A DNA stretch of 57,203 bases from Rhodospirillaceae bacterium (GTDB lineage: Bacteria; Pseudomonadota; Alphaproteobacteria; CACIAM-22H2). How positions within the stretch are numbered: position 1 is the first letter of the stretch; every line of letters begins with the position of its first letter. Location: NCBI GenBank assembly GCA_022843945.1, contig JALHMR010000032.1, positions 1 through 57,203 of the forward strand. The letters are read 5' to 3'. Position numbers and translations under genes: made by a program. A model generated the notes under the pieces. That model saw only the letters and a list, made by a program, of their open reading frames with translations. It was not told the DNA's origin and did no database searches. Below are positions 34,222 to 41,421 of this stretch, in pieces.

Positions 34222-34611
34222 TTGGCCCGCATTCTGATCGCGGATGACGAGAAGATCGTCGTCCACACGATACGACGCATTTTAGAACTGGCCGGACACG
34301 TTGTCGTCGTTGCTCAGGACGGCTTGGATTGCGAGTTCATTCTGAGCAAGAGCACCCCTGATCTCGTTGTGATGGACCTCCTTATGCCCAGGCAGACGGG
34401 ATTCGAAACCGTTGAACGTCTACGAGCGCACGCCTCAAACATAAAGGTATTACTCATATCTGGAGGGGGATACAGCCTCAGTACAGAGCTCGGCGAGCTT
34501 GCCAGGCAATGCGGGGCAGATGCGGCACTCTCCAAGCCATTTGAGCCTCAGCAACTGCTTCATGCCATCAACGATCTGCTGCCCTCTCACCTTGCTCTGA
34601 GCACTGTCTGA
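34222..34611 (+). CDS. Stand-alone response-regulator receiver (extra copy 1)
   Basis: 129 aa from TTG 34222, 6 bases after AGGAG; the same TTG-ARIL start is used by the receiver at 3328. The upstream ATG at 34183 would add 13 residues before the domain. Acidic residues D8-D9, D52 in 'VVMDLLMPRQTG', 'LLISGGG' and 'LSKPFEP' are all present. No output domain. It is divergent from the LOV-kinase operon and followed by a second similar receiver, forming a pair with conserved 'CxADAALSKPFEP' ends. Confidence 0.92.
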   Translation: MARILIADDEKIVVHTIRRILELAGHVVVVAQDGLDCEFILSKSTPDLVVMDLLMPRQTGFETVERLRAHASNIKVLLISGGGYSLSTELGELARQCGADAALSKPFEPQQLLHAINDLLPSHLALSTV

Positions 34612-34719
34612 CACGCTGGACGGGATCGGCGTGTTCATCCGCCCAATCTAGGCCGCTGGTTTTCTTAGATGCGGTGGATCGCACGCAGGCTTAAGCGGAG
34701 CATACGCGGAGAACACGAC

Positions 34720-35109
34720 ATGGCGTGCCTTCTTGTTGTCGATGACGATCCGCTCGTCCTTCAGACCATTCGAAAAGTCCTCGAACTTTCCGGGCACGTG
34801 GTTTTTGGTGCACGGGATGGGGCCGGGTGCGAGGAGGTCCTCAAGATTGCTCGGCCGGATGTTCTCATTATAGATGTCTTCATGCCGGGGCAGAGTGGCC
34901 CCGCCACAGTCGAACGTCTCCGTCGAAAGGGAGTGGAGCTGAAGGTCCTGCTTGTCTCAGGCGGAGGGAACATTCCGAACTGGGACGTAAGCGATGTCGC
35001 GAAGCAATGTCGGGCCGATGCTGCACTGTCGAAGCCATTCGAGCCTCGCGTTCTTTTGGAAGCGGTAAAGGCGCTTTTGCCAGTCCCCATCATGCGCGAT
35101 AACGCCTAG
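34720..35109 (+). CDS. Stand-alone response-regulator receiver (extra copy 2)
   Basis: 129 aa from ATG 34720, preceded by CGGAGA; the upstream ATG at 34669 would add 17 basic residues unlike the family. D8-D10 are present, D52 in 'LIIDVFMPGQSG', 'LLVSGGG' and 'LSKPFEP'. It is clearly a duplicate of the receiver 108 bases upstream, with which it is probably co-transcribed. Together with the operonic receiver, the LOV kinase has three potential phospho-acceptor partners in the immediate neighbourhood. Confidence 0.92.
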   Translation: MACLLVVDDDPLVLQTIRKVLELSGHVVFGARDGAGCEEVLKIARPDVLIIDVFMPGQSGPATVERLRRKGVELKVLLVSGGGNIPNWDVSDVAKQCRADAALSKPFEPRVLLEAVKALLPVPIMRDNA

Positions 35110-35255
35110 CGCGTAATCGCGCCCGAGCTAAGCGGCCTCCTTGGAAGAGGAGAACCGCCTCGACATCTTGCCCCATATCGCTGCGCCACAGCGAGAAGGT
35201 TGGAACCGGCCACCTGGAGCGATGCTGGTGATCTCTAGCCCATAATCCACAAGAA

Positions 35256-35280
35256 GGTCCGCTCTGGGTCAGAACCGGAC
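35256..35280. repeat. Interspersed palindrome, GGGTCA type
   Basis: GGTCCGCTCTGGGTCAGAAC then CGGAC. It lies 12 bases past the stop of the minus-strand aldehyde dehydrogenase gene and marks the right edge of the lower-GC module. Confidence 0.8.
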
Positions 35281-35292
35281 AACACGCGCGCG

Positions 35293-36864
35293 TCAAGAAC
35301 CCATGACAGTGCGGCTCTGCTCGCGCATGAATTGCGGCAGGTAGAACGGGCCCAGCCCGCCCTTGTTGCTGACGCCCGAGCCCTTCCAGCCGCAGAAGGT
35401 CTGGATGCCCGGCCAGGCGCCGGTGGTGGCGCCGGAGCGGCGGTTGGCATAGAGCACGCCGGCCTCGGCGTGAGCGAAGAAATAATCGAGTTCGGCCTTG
35501 TCGCTGGTGTAGACGCCGGCCGTCAGGCCATAGGGCACGGCATTGCCGCGGGCGATGCCGTCGGCCAGGCCGTCGCAGTTGGCAATGGCCACAAAGGGCA
35601 GAAATAGCTCGTCGCGCAGCAGCGCATGATCGGCCGGTAATCCACTGACAATTGTCGGCTCGACATAAGCACCGTGATCGAACAGCCCGCCACCGCGCCG
35701 CTGGCCGCCGGCGACAACGCTACCCTCGCGGCGCGCGGCCGTCACCGCGCGCTCATAACGCGACAGGGCCTCGCCATCGATGACCGGGCCCATGTAGACG
35801 TCGCGCTCCTCGGGATTGCCCATCTTGAGGCGCGCGGTCTTGTCGGCGAGCAGCCTGACGAACGGCTCGTAGACCGCCGCCTCGACATAGGCCACCGAAC
35901 AGGCGCTGCATTTCTGCCCCTGCAGCCCGAAGGCCGAGCGCATTACGCCCTCGGCCGCGACGTCGAGATCGGCCTTGGCGGTGACATAGGCGGGGTTCTT
36001 GCCACCCATCTCGACCACAACGGGCCGGGCGTAACGTCCCGCCGCCATCTTGCGGAAGATCTCCATGCCGACCGCATGGCTGCCGGTGAAGGCAACACCG
36101 TCGAGCCCAGGATGATCGACGAGGCGGCGCCCGGCTTCCTCGCCGCACACCAGGTTGACCACGCCCGGTGGCACGCCGGCCTCGTGCAGCGCCTCGACCA
36201 GCAACCCGCCGGTCAGGCCCGCCTTGGGGCTCGGCTTGTAGACCACGGTGTTGCCGCCGAGCAGCGCGCCCGTGATCATGCTGACCGACAGGGCCAGCGG
36301 GAAATTGAACGGCGCAATCACGCCGAACACACCGACCGGCCGCAAGGTGACCGACGTCGCCTCCTGTGGAAACGCCCGCGCCATGTCGCGGCTGAAGCCC
36401 TGGTTGCGCTCCATCTCGTCGCAGTAATAGGCGATGAGATCGTGGCTCTCCTCCGCCTCGCCCATCGATTCCATGCGCGACTTGCCGACCTCGATCAGGC
36501 AGGCAATGCCCAGCTCGTATTTGCGCCGCGCCAGGATCTCCGCCACGCGGCGCAGGACCGCCACGCGCTCCGTCCACTTCAGGCGGGACCACGCCGGGTA
36601 GGCGGCCTTCGCCGCCGCTACCGCGCGATCGATGGCGGCCGGCGATGCCTCGAAGAACTCCCCAAGAGTGACGCGGTCATCGATCGGGCTGGCCGCGGTG
36701 TAGGCGGCACCCTCACGATCGGCCCGGCCGCCGATCAGATTCGGCCAGGAGCGGCCCAGGCCTTTCTTGAAATCGGGGATGAGACCATCAAGCTTGTCGT
36801 GGACCGGCGCGAAGTCGACGCCGACATTCGAATAGGTGACACGCGGCAGGTTGTCGCCGGACAT
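35293..36864 (-). CDS. Aldehyde dehydrogenase, 1-pyrroline-5-carboxylate-dehydrogenase-like
   Basis: 523 aa from ATG 36864 ('MSGDNLPRVTYSN'); the frame extending to 36909 would overlap the MFS gene. NAD-dependent oxidation of an aldehyde to an acid. Motifs are 'GVIAPFNFPLALS' (NAD fold), 'FTGSHAVG', catalytic Glu in 'VVEMGGKNPAYV' and nucleophile Cys in 'GLQGQKCSACS'. The length and the 'QGQKCSA' motif fit glutamate-semialdehyde/P5C dehydrogenases. No proline dehydrogenase is nearby, so another semialdehyde substrate is possible. It lies 8 bases after the MFS gene stop and ends next to a repeat. Confidence 0.88.
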   Translation of the reverse strand: MSGDNLPRVTYSNVGVDFAPVHDKLDGLIPDFKKGLGRSWPNLIGGRADREGAAYTAASPIDDRVTLGEFFEASPAAIDRAVAAAKAAYPAWSRLKWTERVAVLRRVAEILARRKYELGIACLIEVGKSRMESMGEAEESHDLIAYYCDEMERNQGFSRDMARAFPQEATSVTLRPVGVFGVIAPFNFPLALSVSMITGALLGGNTVVYKPSPKAGLTGGLLVEALHEAGVPPGVVNLVCGEEAGRRLVDHPGLDGVAFTGSHAVGMEIFRKMAAGRYARPVVVEMGGKNPAYVTAKADLDVAAEGVMRSAFGLQGQKCSACSVAYVEAAVYEPFVRLLADKTARLKMGNPEERDVYMGPVIDGEALSRYERAVTAARREGSVVAGGQRRGGGLFDHGAYVEPTIVSGLPADHALLRDELFLPFVAIANCDGLADGIARGNAVPYGLTAGVYTSDKAELDYFFAHAEAGVLYANRRSGATTGAWPGIQTFCGWKGSGVSNKGGLGPFYLPQFMREQSRTVMGS

Positions 36865-36872
36865 GGCTTCGC

Positions 36873-38093
36873 TCAGCGATGGATGTGGGGTGCGGCCCGG
36901 CAGAGCCACCAGGCGAGCGGCAGGGTGGCCAGCACCACGCCGGAGACGATCATCATCATGCCCGGCACGCCGATCGCGTCGCTGAACAGGCCGTAGATGA
37001 TCGGCGCGGCGGCGCCGCCGCCGATCGTGCCGGTGTAGAAGATGCCGAAGGCCTTGGTGCGCTTCTCATCGGACACAAGCTCCGGCACCGTGCCGTAGAG
37101 CACCGAGGACGTGCCGTTGAGCGCCACGCCGACCAGCGGCAGCAGCACGAAGCAGGCTTCGAGCGGCAGCGGCAGCATGGCGAGGATGGCGAGCGCCGTG
37201 CCGCCTTCGGTCAGCCACACGGTCTTGAGCACGCCCAGCCGCTCGCCCAGCCAGGCGCAGACCAGCTTGCCCGCCGCCCCGCCGGCGAAGAGCAGGGTCA
37301 GCGCGATGCCGATGGCCGGCAGCCCCGCGCCCTTCATGGTCAGCAGGAACGGCAGGAAGGTGAGGAAGCCCATGCGCGTGGCGCTGTCGATCACGCCGAT
37401 GCTCAGCAGGATCGGGAAGCCGTTCGACGGCGGCACGACCGAAGGGGCCGTTTTCGCCTTTGCTTCGGCCTCGGCAGACAGCACCGCCTGCGACGGGGCG
37501 CGCAACACGAACAGGATGGCCAGCCCGCCGACGATCCCGAGCAGGCCGAACAGCATCAGGGTCGACGGCCAGGGCAGAACGGTCAGCGTCAGCGCCGTGC
37601 CGGCCGGCAGCAGCATCTTGCCGATATCGCCCGCGAAGTTGTACGTGCCCAGGGCGCGGCGCGAGCTGCCGCCGGTATAGGCGCCGGAAACGAGGCTCGA
37701 AGCGATCGGGTGCTGGGTGCTGGAGCCGAGCCCGCCGATGGCCAGCGCGATCGCCAGGGCGAAGAAAGTCTCGGCCCAGCCGGCGACGATGAACCCGATC
37801 CCGGCCAGCGCGGAGCCCAGGGCGAGCAGCAGCGGGCGACCGTAACGGTCAGCCAGCGCGCTGGCCGGTGTCTGGAAGCCCGCCATCGTCCCCGCATAAA
37901 TCGCGCGCAGGGCGCCGACCTCGGTATAGCCGAGACCGAACTGCTGTTGCCAGACCGGCAGCATGACGTAGAGCAGATCGGTGAAACCGTCGTGCAGCGC
38001 ATGGGCGCCGCTGGCCACCGTCAGGGTGCGCGGACCGTCGCGGGCGGGGGCGACGTCACGCAGAGCGGCGGGCGACGAAACCGTGTCGGACAT
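36873..38093 (-). CDS. MFS transporter, fosmidomycin-resistance-like
   Basis: 406 aa with about 12 membrane segments. The N-terminal half has 'HALHDGFTDLLYVMLP', the loop motif 'ALADRYGRPLLL' and 'GLGSSTQHPIASSLV', a pattern typical of Fsr-like exporters. A cytoplasmic linker with 'SAEAEAKAKTAPS' separates the halves. ATG 38093 immediately follows the TGA of the SRAP gene with no gap. The substrate is unknown; co-transcription with an aldehyde dehydrogenase suggests export or import of a metabolite related to that enzyme's substrate (inference). Confidence 0.9.
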   Translation of the reverse strand: MSDTVSSPAALRDVAPARDGPRTLTVASGAHALHDGFTDLLYVMLPVWQQQFGLGYTEVGALRAIYAGTMAGFQTPASALADRYGRPLLLALGSALAGIGFIVAGWAETFFALAIALAIGGLGSSTQHPIASSLVSGAYTGGSSRRALGTYNFAGDIGKMLLPAGTALTLTVLPWPSTLMLFGLLGIVGGLAILFVLRAPSQAVLSAEAEAKAKTAPSVVPPSNGFPILLSIGVIDSATRMGFLTFLPFLLTMKGAGLPAIGIALTLLFAGGAAGKLVCAWLGERLGVLKTVWLTEGGTALAILAMLPLPLEACFVLLPLVGVALNGTSSVLYGTVPELVSDEKRTKAFGIFYTGTIGGGAAAPIIYGLFSDAIGVPGMMMIVSGVVLATLPLAWWLCRAAPHIHR

Positions 38094-38837
38094 TCAGAAC
38101 AGGCTCTGCTGCCGGTCATCGACCGGTTTGGTTTTCTTCTTCGGCTTGTCCGCTTCGCTCTCCGGCGGCGGCTCATCGCCGGCGGGGGCGAAGCAGCTTG
38201 AATCGTCGTTGGTGACCTTGTTGACGTAGGTCGACACGCGTGTAGCCGTCAGCACGCCTTCGCGCGGCGGCCGGATCAGCGCCTTGGGGTCACGCTCGAT
38301 ATCGAGCCAAGCGTCGTAGTCTTCCGGCACCAGGATCACCGGCGTGCGGTGATGGTAGCGCGACATCAGCGATCCCGGCTGCGCCGCGCAGTTGACGATG
38401 GTGAAGGTCTCCAGCACGCCGCCGCTCTTGGGCACCCACTTCTCCCACAGGCCGGCGAAGGCGAAGGGCGCGCCGTCTTCCTGCCGGAACAGGACCGGCC
38501 ACCTGTCGCCTTCCTCCGGCCATTCGTAGAAGCCATCCGCCGGCACGAGACAGCGCCGCGTCCGGTAGGCCTGCCTGTAGGCCGGTTTCTCGGCCACGGT
38601 CTCGCCGCGGGCATTGATCATCCGGCTGCCGACCGAGGGGTCCTCGGCCCAGTAGGGCACCAGGCCCCAGCTGAGCATGTCGAGCCGCCGCCCGGCTTCG
38701 CCGTCCGACCGGATCACCGGCATCTCCTGGGTCGGCGCAACATTCCAGCGCTGGCGCAGGTTACGCGGCGACCCGCGATAGCCGAAGACCTGGCGCAGGG
38801 TCTCTTCGTCGGTGATCAGGGAGTAGCGGCCGCACAT
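38094..38837 (-). CDS. SRAP-family abasic-site processing protein (YedK/HMCES-like)
   Basis: 247 aa starting 'MCGRYSL'. Cys2 must be exposed after Met removal, which fixes the start at ATG 38837 rather than the longer frame to 38915. The expected site residues are seen: C2, N75 in 'INARGE', E105 in 'ADGFYEW' and the His pair in 'SRYHHRTPVIL' (about 162-163), close to the E. coli YedK numbering. The family forms a thiazolidine crosslink with abasic sites in single-stranded DNA. The C-terminal tail is Lys/Glu rich and disordered. It is first in a three-gene minus operon with MFS and ALDH. Confidence 0.93.
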   Translation of the reverse strand: MCGRYSLITDEETLRQVFGYRGSPRNLRQRWNVAPTQEMPVIRSDGEAGRRLDMLSWGLVPYWAEDPSVGSRMINARGETVAEKPAYRQAYRTRRCLVPADGFYEWPEEGDRWPVLFRQEDGAPFAFAGLWEKWVPKSGGVLETFTIVNCAAQPGSLMSRYHHRTPVILVPEDYDAWLDIERDPKALIRPPREGVLTATRVSTYVNKVTNDDSSCFAPAGDEPPPESEADKPKKKTKPVDDRQQSLF

Positions 38838-38964
38838 GGTCGGGAGTATGACGCGGCCCCCGGTGGCCGCAAACCCGATTCGGTTCCAAAACTGCCGGAA
38901 AATCAATACCTCCAATTCCTTTGACGGCCCTGCACGGCCTGCGATAACAACAGAACCTGCTCAA

Positions 38965-38980
38965 CGGACCCGAGGGTCCG
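38965..38980 (+). promoter_or_regulatory. Hairpin in the mrp operon leader
   Basis: CGGACCCGAGGGTCCG is a perfect 7-base-pair stem with a 2-base centre, followed by GGGAAAAAACC and then the AAGGGGGG ribosome binding site of mrpE. Position suggests a leader structure or protein-binding palindrome; function unknown. Confidence 0.5.
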
Positions 38981-39001
38981 GGAAAAAACCAAGGGGGGCT
39001 G

Positions 39002-39478
39002 GTGCGTCACGTCAGCTTGTTGATCGCGCTATCGGCATTCTGGCTGCTGCTGTCCGGAGTCTTCACGCCGTTCCTCCTCGCCGCAGGTCTCGGCAGTGCC
39101 CTGCTGGTCGTCTGGTTCACCGACCGGCGCATGAAGGTTCTCGATCTCGAGGGCCATCCGGTGCATCTCACGCGCAATGCCCTGACCTACTGGCCCTGGC
39201 TTCTCTGGGAAATCGTCAAATCCGGCTGGGATGTCAGCAAGCGTATCCTGCATCCCCGCCTGCCGATCAGCCCATGCCTGGTGCGCGTGGCGACAAGCCA
39301 GAAGACCGATGTCGGCCGCGTCATCTATGCCAACTCGATCACTCTGACCCCCGGCACGATCTCGCTCGAGCTCAGCGACAGTGAAATCCTCGTTCATGCC
39401 CTGACCCGCGAAGGGGCCGAGGGCCTTGCCACCGGCGACATGGACCGGCGCGCGACGGCCTTCGAGGCCGCGCTGTGA
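39002..39478 (+). CDS. mrpE: MrpE/MnhE-type antiporter subunit
   Basis: 158 aa from GTG 39002 with AAGGGGGG 4 bases upstream. Two N-terminal membrane segments ('LLIALSAFWLLLSGVF') precede a cytoplasmic part with the MrpE hallmark 'YANSITLTPGTISLEL'. First gene of a ten-gene plus-strand operon, overlapping the next gene (TGATG). In Mrp complexes MrpE is needed for assembly or full activity of the Na+/H+ antiporter. Confidence 0.92.
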   Translation: MRHVSLLIALSAFWLLLSGVFTPFLLAAGLGSALLVVWFTDRRMKVLDLEGHPVHLTRNALTYWPWLLWEIVKSGWDVSKRILHPRLPISPCLVRVATSQKTDVGRVIYANSITLTPGTISLELSDSEILVHALTREGAEGLATGDMDRRATAFEAAL

Positions 39479-39777
39479 TGTTCGCGGCCGCGGCGATCGC
39501 GCTGCTCGTGGCCCTCGGCCTGACCGTGGCCCGCGCCTGGCTGGGTCCGACGGTGTTTGATCGCGTGCTCGGCGCCAACACGGTCGGCACGCTGGCCGTC
39601 TGCCTGATGGCGGTCTACGGCTTCCTGACCGAGCGTCCGGAGTTTCTCGATGTCGCGATCGTCTACGCACTGCTCAACGTGCTGAGCACTCTCGCTATCC
39701 TCAAATTCTTCCGCTTCGGCAGCCTCGGCGATCCGGAAGATGAGGAGGACGCGCCCCGTCCCGAGGCTCGTCCATGA
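39478..39777 (+). CDS. mrpF: MrpF/MnhF-type antiporter subunit
   Basis: 99 aa with three membrane segments and the MrpF core 'GPTVFDRVLGANTVGT' then 'FLDVAIVYALLNVLSTLAI'. ATG 39478 overlaps the mrpE stop; GTG 39475 is an in-frame alternative one codon upstream. The C-terminal tail is acidic (DPEDEEDA). Its stop overlaps mrpG (ATGA). Confidence 0.92.
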   Translation: MFAAAAIALLVALGLTVARAWLGPTVFDRVLGANTVGTLAVCLMAVYGFLTERPEFLDVAIVYALLNVLSTLAILKFFRFGSLGDPEDEEDAPRPEARP

Positions 39778-40103
39778 ACCTGGTGGCCGACATCCTGGGC
39801 TGGGCCTTCATCGCCGCCGGCAGCTTTTTCACCGTGGTCGGCGCGTTCGGCCTCGTGCGGATGCCCGATCTCTACACCCGCCTGCATGCCTCGGGCGTCC
39901 TCGACCCGTTCGGAGTGTCGCTGATCCTCATCGGCCTGATGTTCCAGGCCGGGTTGACGCTGGTGACGGTGAAGCTCGCCTTCCTGGTGGTGCTGCTAAT
40001 GTTCACCAGCCCGGTCGCCTGCCACGCCCTGGCGCGCGCCGCCCTGCACCGCGGCGTCAAGCCGCTGCTCGATGACAAGGGGGACGCGTCATCGAAACAC
40101 TGA
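39774..40103 (+). CDS. mrpG: MrpG/MnhG-type antiporter subunit
   Basis: 109 aa, three membrane segments. MrpG landmarks are 'GSFFTVVGAFGLVRMPDLYTR', a segment here quoted as GSFFTVVGAFG and MPDLYTRLHA, and 'LLMFTSPVACHALARAA'. Overlaps mrpF by ATGA and the next subunit by about 13 bases. Confidence 0.92.
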   Translation: MNLVADILGWAFIAAGSFFTVVGAFGLVRMPDLYTRLHASGVLDPFGVSLILIGLMFQAGLTLVTVKLAFLVVLLMFTSPVACHALARAALHRGVKPLLDDKGDASSKH

Positions 40104-40642
40104 CTTACATCGCCCTGCTCGTGCTCCTGGTCGTCACCGCGCTGGCGATCGCGCGCGTGCGAAACCTCTTCGCCGTCGTGGCGCTGGGCGGCATCTACAG
40201 CTTCCTGATGGCGCTGGCGCTGCTCGTCCTCGATGCGGTCGACGTGTCGATGACCGAAGCCTCCGTGGGTGCCGGCATATCGACCGTATTGCTGCTTGGC
40301 GCCCTGTATTTGACCCGGGTCGACGAGGCAATGCCGCTGCGCTTCTCCGTGGCGCCGCTGATCGTCGCGCTGGTGGCCGGGGCGGCGCTGCTTTACGGGT
40401 CGTGGGACCTGCCGCCGTTCGGCGACCCGGCCGGCCCGATCCATCATCACGTCGCTCCGCGCTATCTCAACCAGGTGATGGCCGAAACCGGCGTGCCCAA
40501 CGTCGTCACCGCCGTGCTGGCGAGCTATCGCGGCTTCGACACGCTCGGCGAGACCACGGTGATCTTCACCGGCGGAATCGGGGTGCTGCTGCTGCTCAAG
40601 GGACGCCGCCGCCGGCGCGGCAGTGGAGGCGCAGCACCATGA
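40091..40642 (+). CDS. MbhD/MrpB-N-type antiporter subunit (DUF4040-like)
   Basis: About 183 aa. The first segments match the MbhD/MrpA C-terminal type domain: 'RNLFAVVALGGIYSFLMA', 'DVSMTEASVGAGIST'. A C-terminal part reads 'PNVVTAVLASYRGFDTLGE', which in other Mrp systems lies at the MbhE/MrpB junction, so the protein looks like fused MbhD-MbhE. The first membrane segment begins at 'IETLTYIALLVLLV'. No ATG/GTG/TTG precedes it in frame; ATC 40091, 7-8 bases after AAGGGGG, is taken as the start. GTG 40121 would cut into the first helix. It overlaps mrpG and the next gene. Confidence 0.8.
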   Translation: METLTYIALLVLLVVTALAIARVRNLFAVVALGGIYSFLMALALLVLDAVDVSMTEASVGAGISTVLLLGALYLTRVDEAMPLRFSVAPLIVALVAGAALLYGSWDLPPFGDPAGPIHHHVAPRYLNQVMAETGVPNVVTAVLASYRGFDTLGETTVIFTGGIGVLLLLKGRRRRRGSGGAAP

Positions 40643-41058
40643 TGCATCGCGAAACGATCCCGCGGGTCGTCACCAAGCTCCTGTTCCCGTTCATCCTGCT
40701 GTTCGCGCTCTACGTGCAGTTCCACGGCGAGCTCGGCGCGGGCGGCGGCTTCCAGGCCGGCGTCATCGCGGCCGCGGCCGTGATTCTTTACGGGATCATC
40801 TTCGGTCTCAGCGCCGCGCACCGGATTGCACCGCCGTGGCTGGTCGAGATGCTGGTCCCGCTCGGGGTCTTGATCTACGCCGGCGTCGGCGTGGTTGGCC
40901 TGCTGCTCGGCGGCAACTACCTCGACTATTTCGTGCTGGATCCGGACCCGGTGCACGGCCAGGAACGCGGCATCTTCTGGGTCGAGATCGGCGTCCTGGT
41001 CACGGTCTCGTCGACCATGATCGCCATCTACTACGCGTTTGCCGGGCGGGGGCGCTGA
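40639..41058 (+). CDS. mrpB: MrpB/MnhB-type antiporter subunit
   Basis: 139 aa with four membrane segments. MnhB hallmarks are 'LLFPFILLFALYVQFHGELG', quoted here as LFPFILLFALY and QFHGELGAGGGFQAGV, followed by a C-terminal 'FWVEIGVLVTVSSTMIAIYY'-like helix. The ATG at 40639 overlaps the previous stop; a second ATG follows directly. It corresponds to MbhF in archaeal membrane-bound hydrogenases. Confidence 0.92.
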   Translation: MMHRETIPRVVTKLLFPFILLFALYVQFHGELGAGGGFQAGVIAAAAVILYGIIFGLSAAHRIAPPWLVEMLVPLGVLIYAGVGVVGLLLGGNYLDYFVLDPDPVHGQERGIFWVEIGVLVTVSSTMIAIYYAFAGRGR

Positions 41059-41064
41059 CGCGGC

Positions 41065-41421
41065 ATGGCCGGCGCCGTCGCTCATTTCGGCAACTGGGTG
41101 ACCGTGATCCTGATGGTGATCGGGCTCTATGTGGTGCTCGCGCGCGGCAACCTGATCAAGAAGCTGATCGGCCTGAGCATCTTCCAGACCTCGGTCTACC
41201 TGCTCTATGTCGGGCCGGGAAAGATTCTCGGCGGCACGCCTCCGATCATCGCCGAGGGCTTCACCGTCTATGCGAACCCGCTGCCGCATGTCCTCATCCT
41301 GACGGCCATTGTCGTCGGCGTGGCGACGCTGGCGCTCGGTCTTGCCCTGGTCGTGCGCATCCACGAAGCCTACGGCACGATCGAGGAGGACGAAGTCCTG
41401 GGCCGCGAGGGCGATTCGTGA
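41065..41421 (+). CDS. mrpC: MrpC/MnhC-type antiporter subunit (NuoK-like)
   Basis: 118 aa, three membrane segments. The NuoK/MrpC family pattern is visible as 'GLYVVLARGNLIKKLIGLSI', 'TSVYLLYV' and 'NPLPHVLILTAIVVGVAT' with 'LALVVRIHEAYG'. The insert 'GPGKILGGTPPI' between helices 2 and 3 is typical of MrpC. Its stop overlaps the GTG of the next gene (GTGA). Confidence 0.92.
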   Translation: MAGAVAHFGNWVTVILMVIGLYVVLARGNLIKKLIGLSIFQTSVYLLYVGPGKILGGTPPIIAEGFTVYANPLPHVLILTAIVVGVATLALGLALVVRIHEAYGTIEEDEVLGREGDS

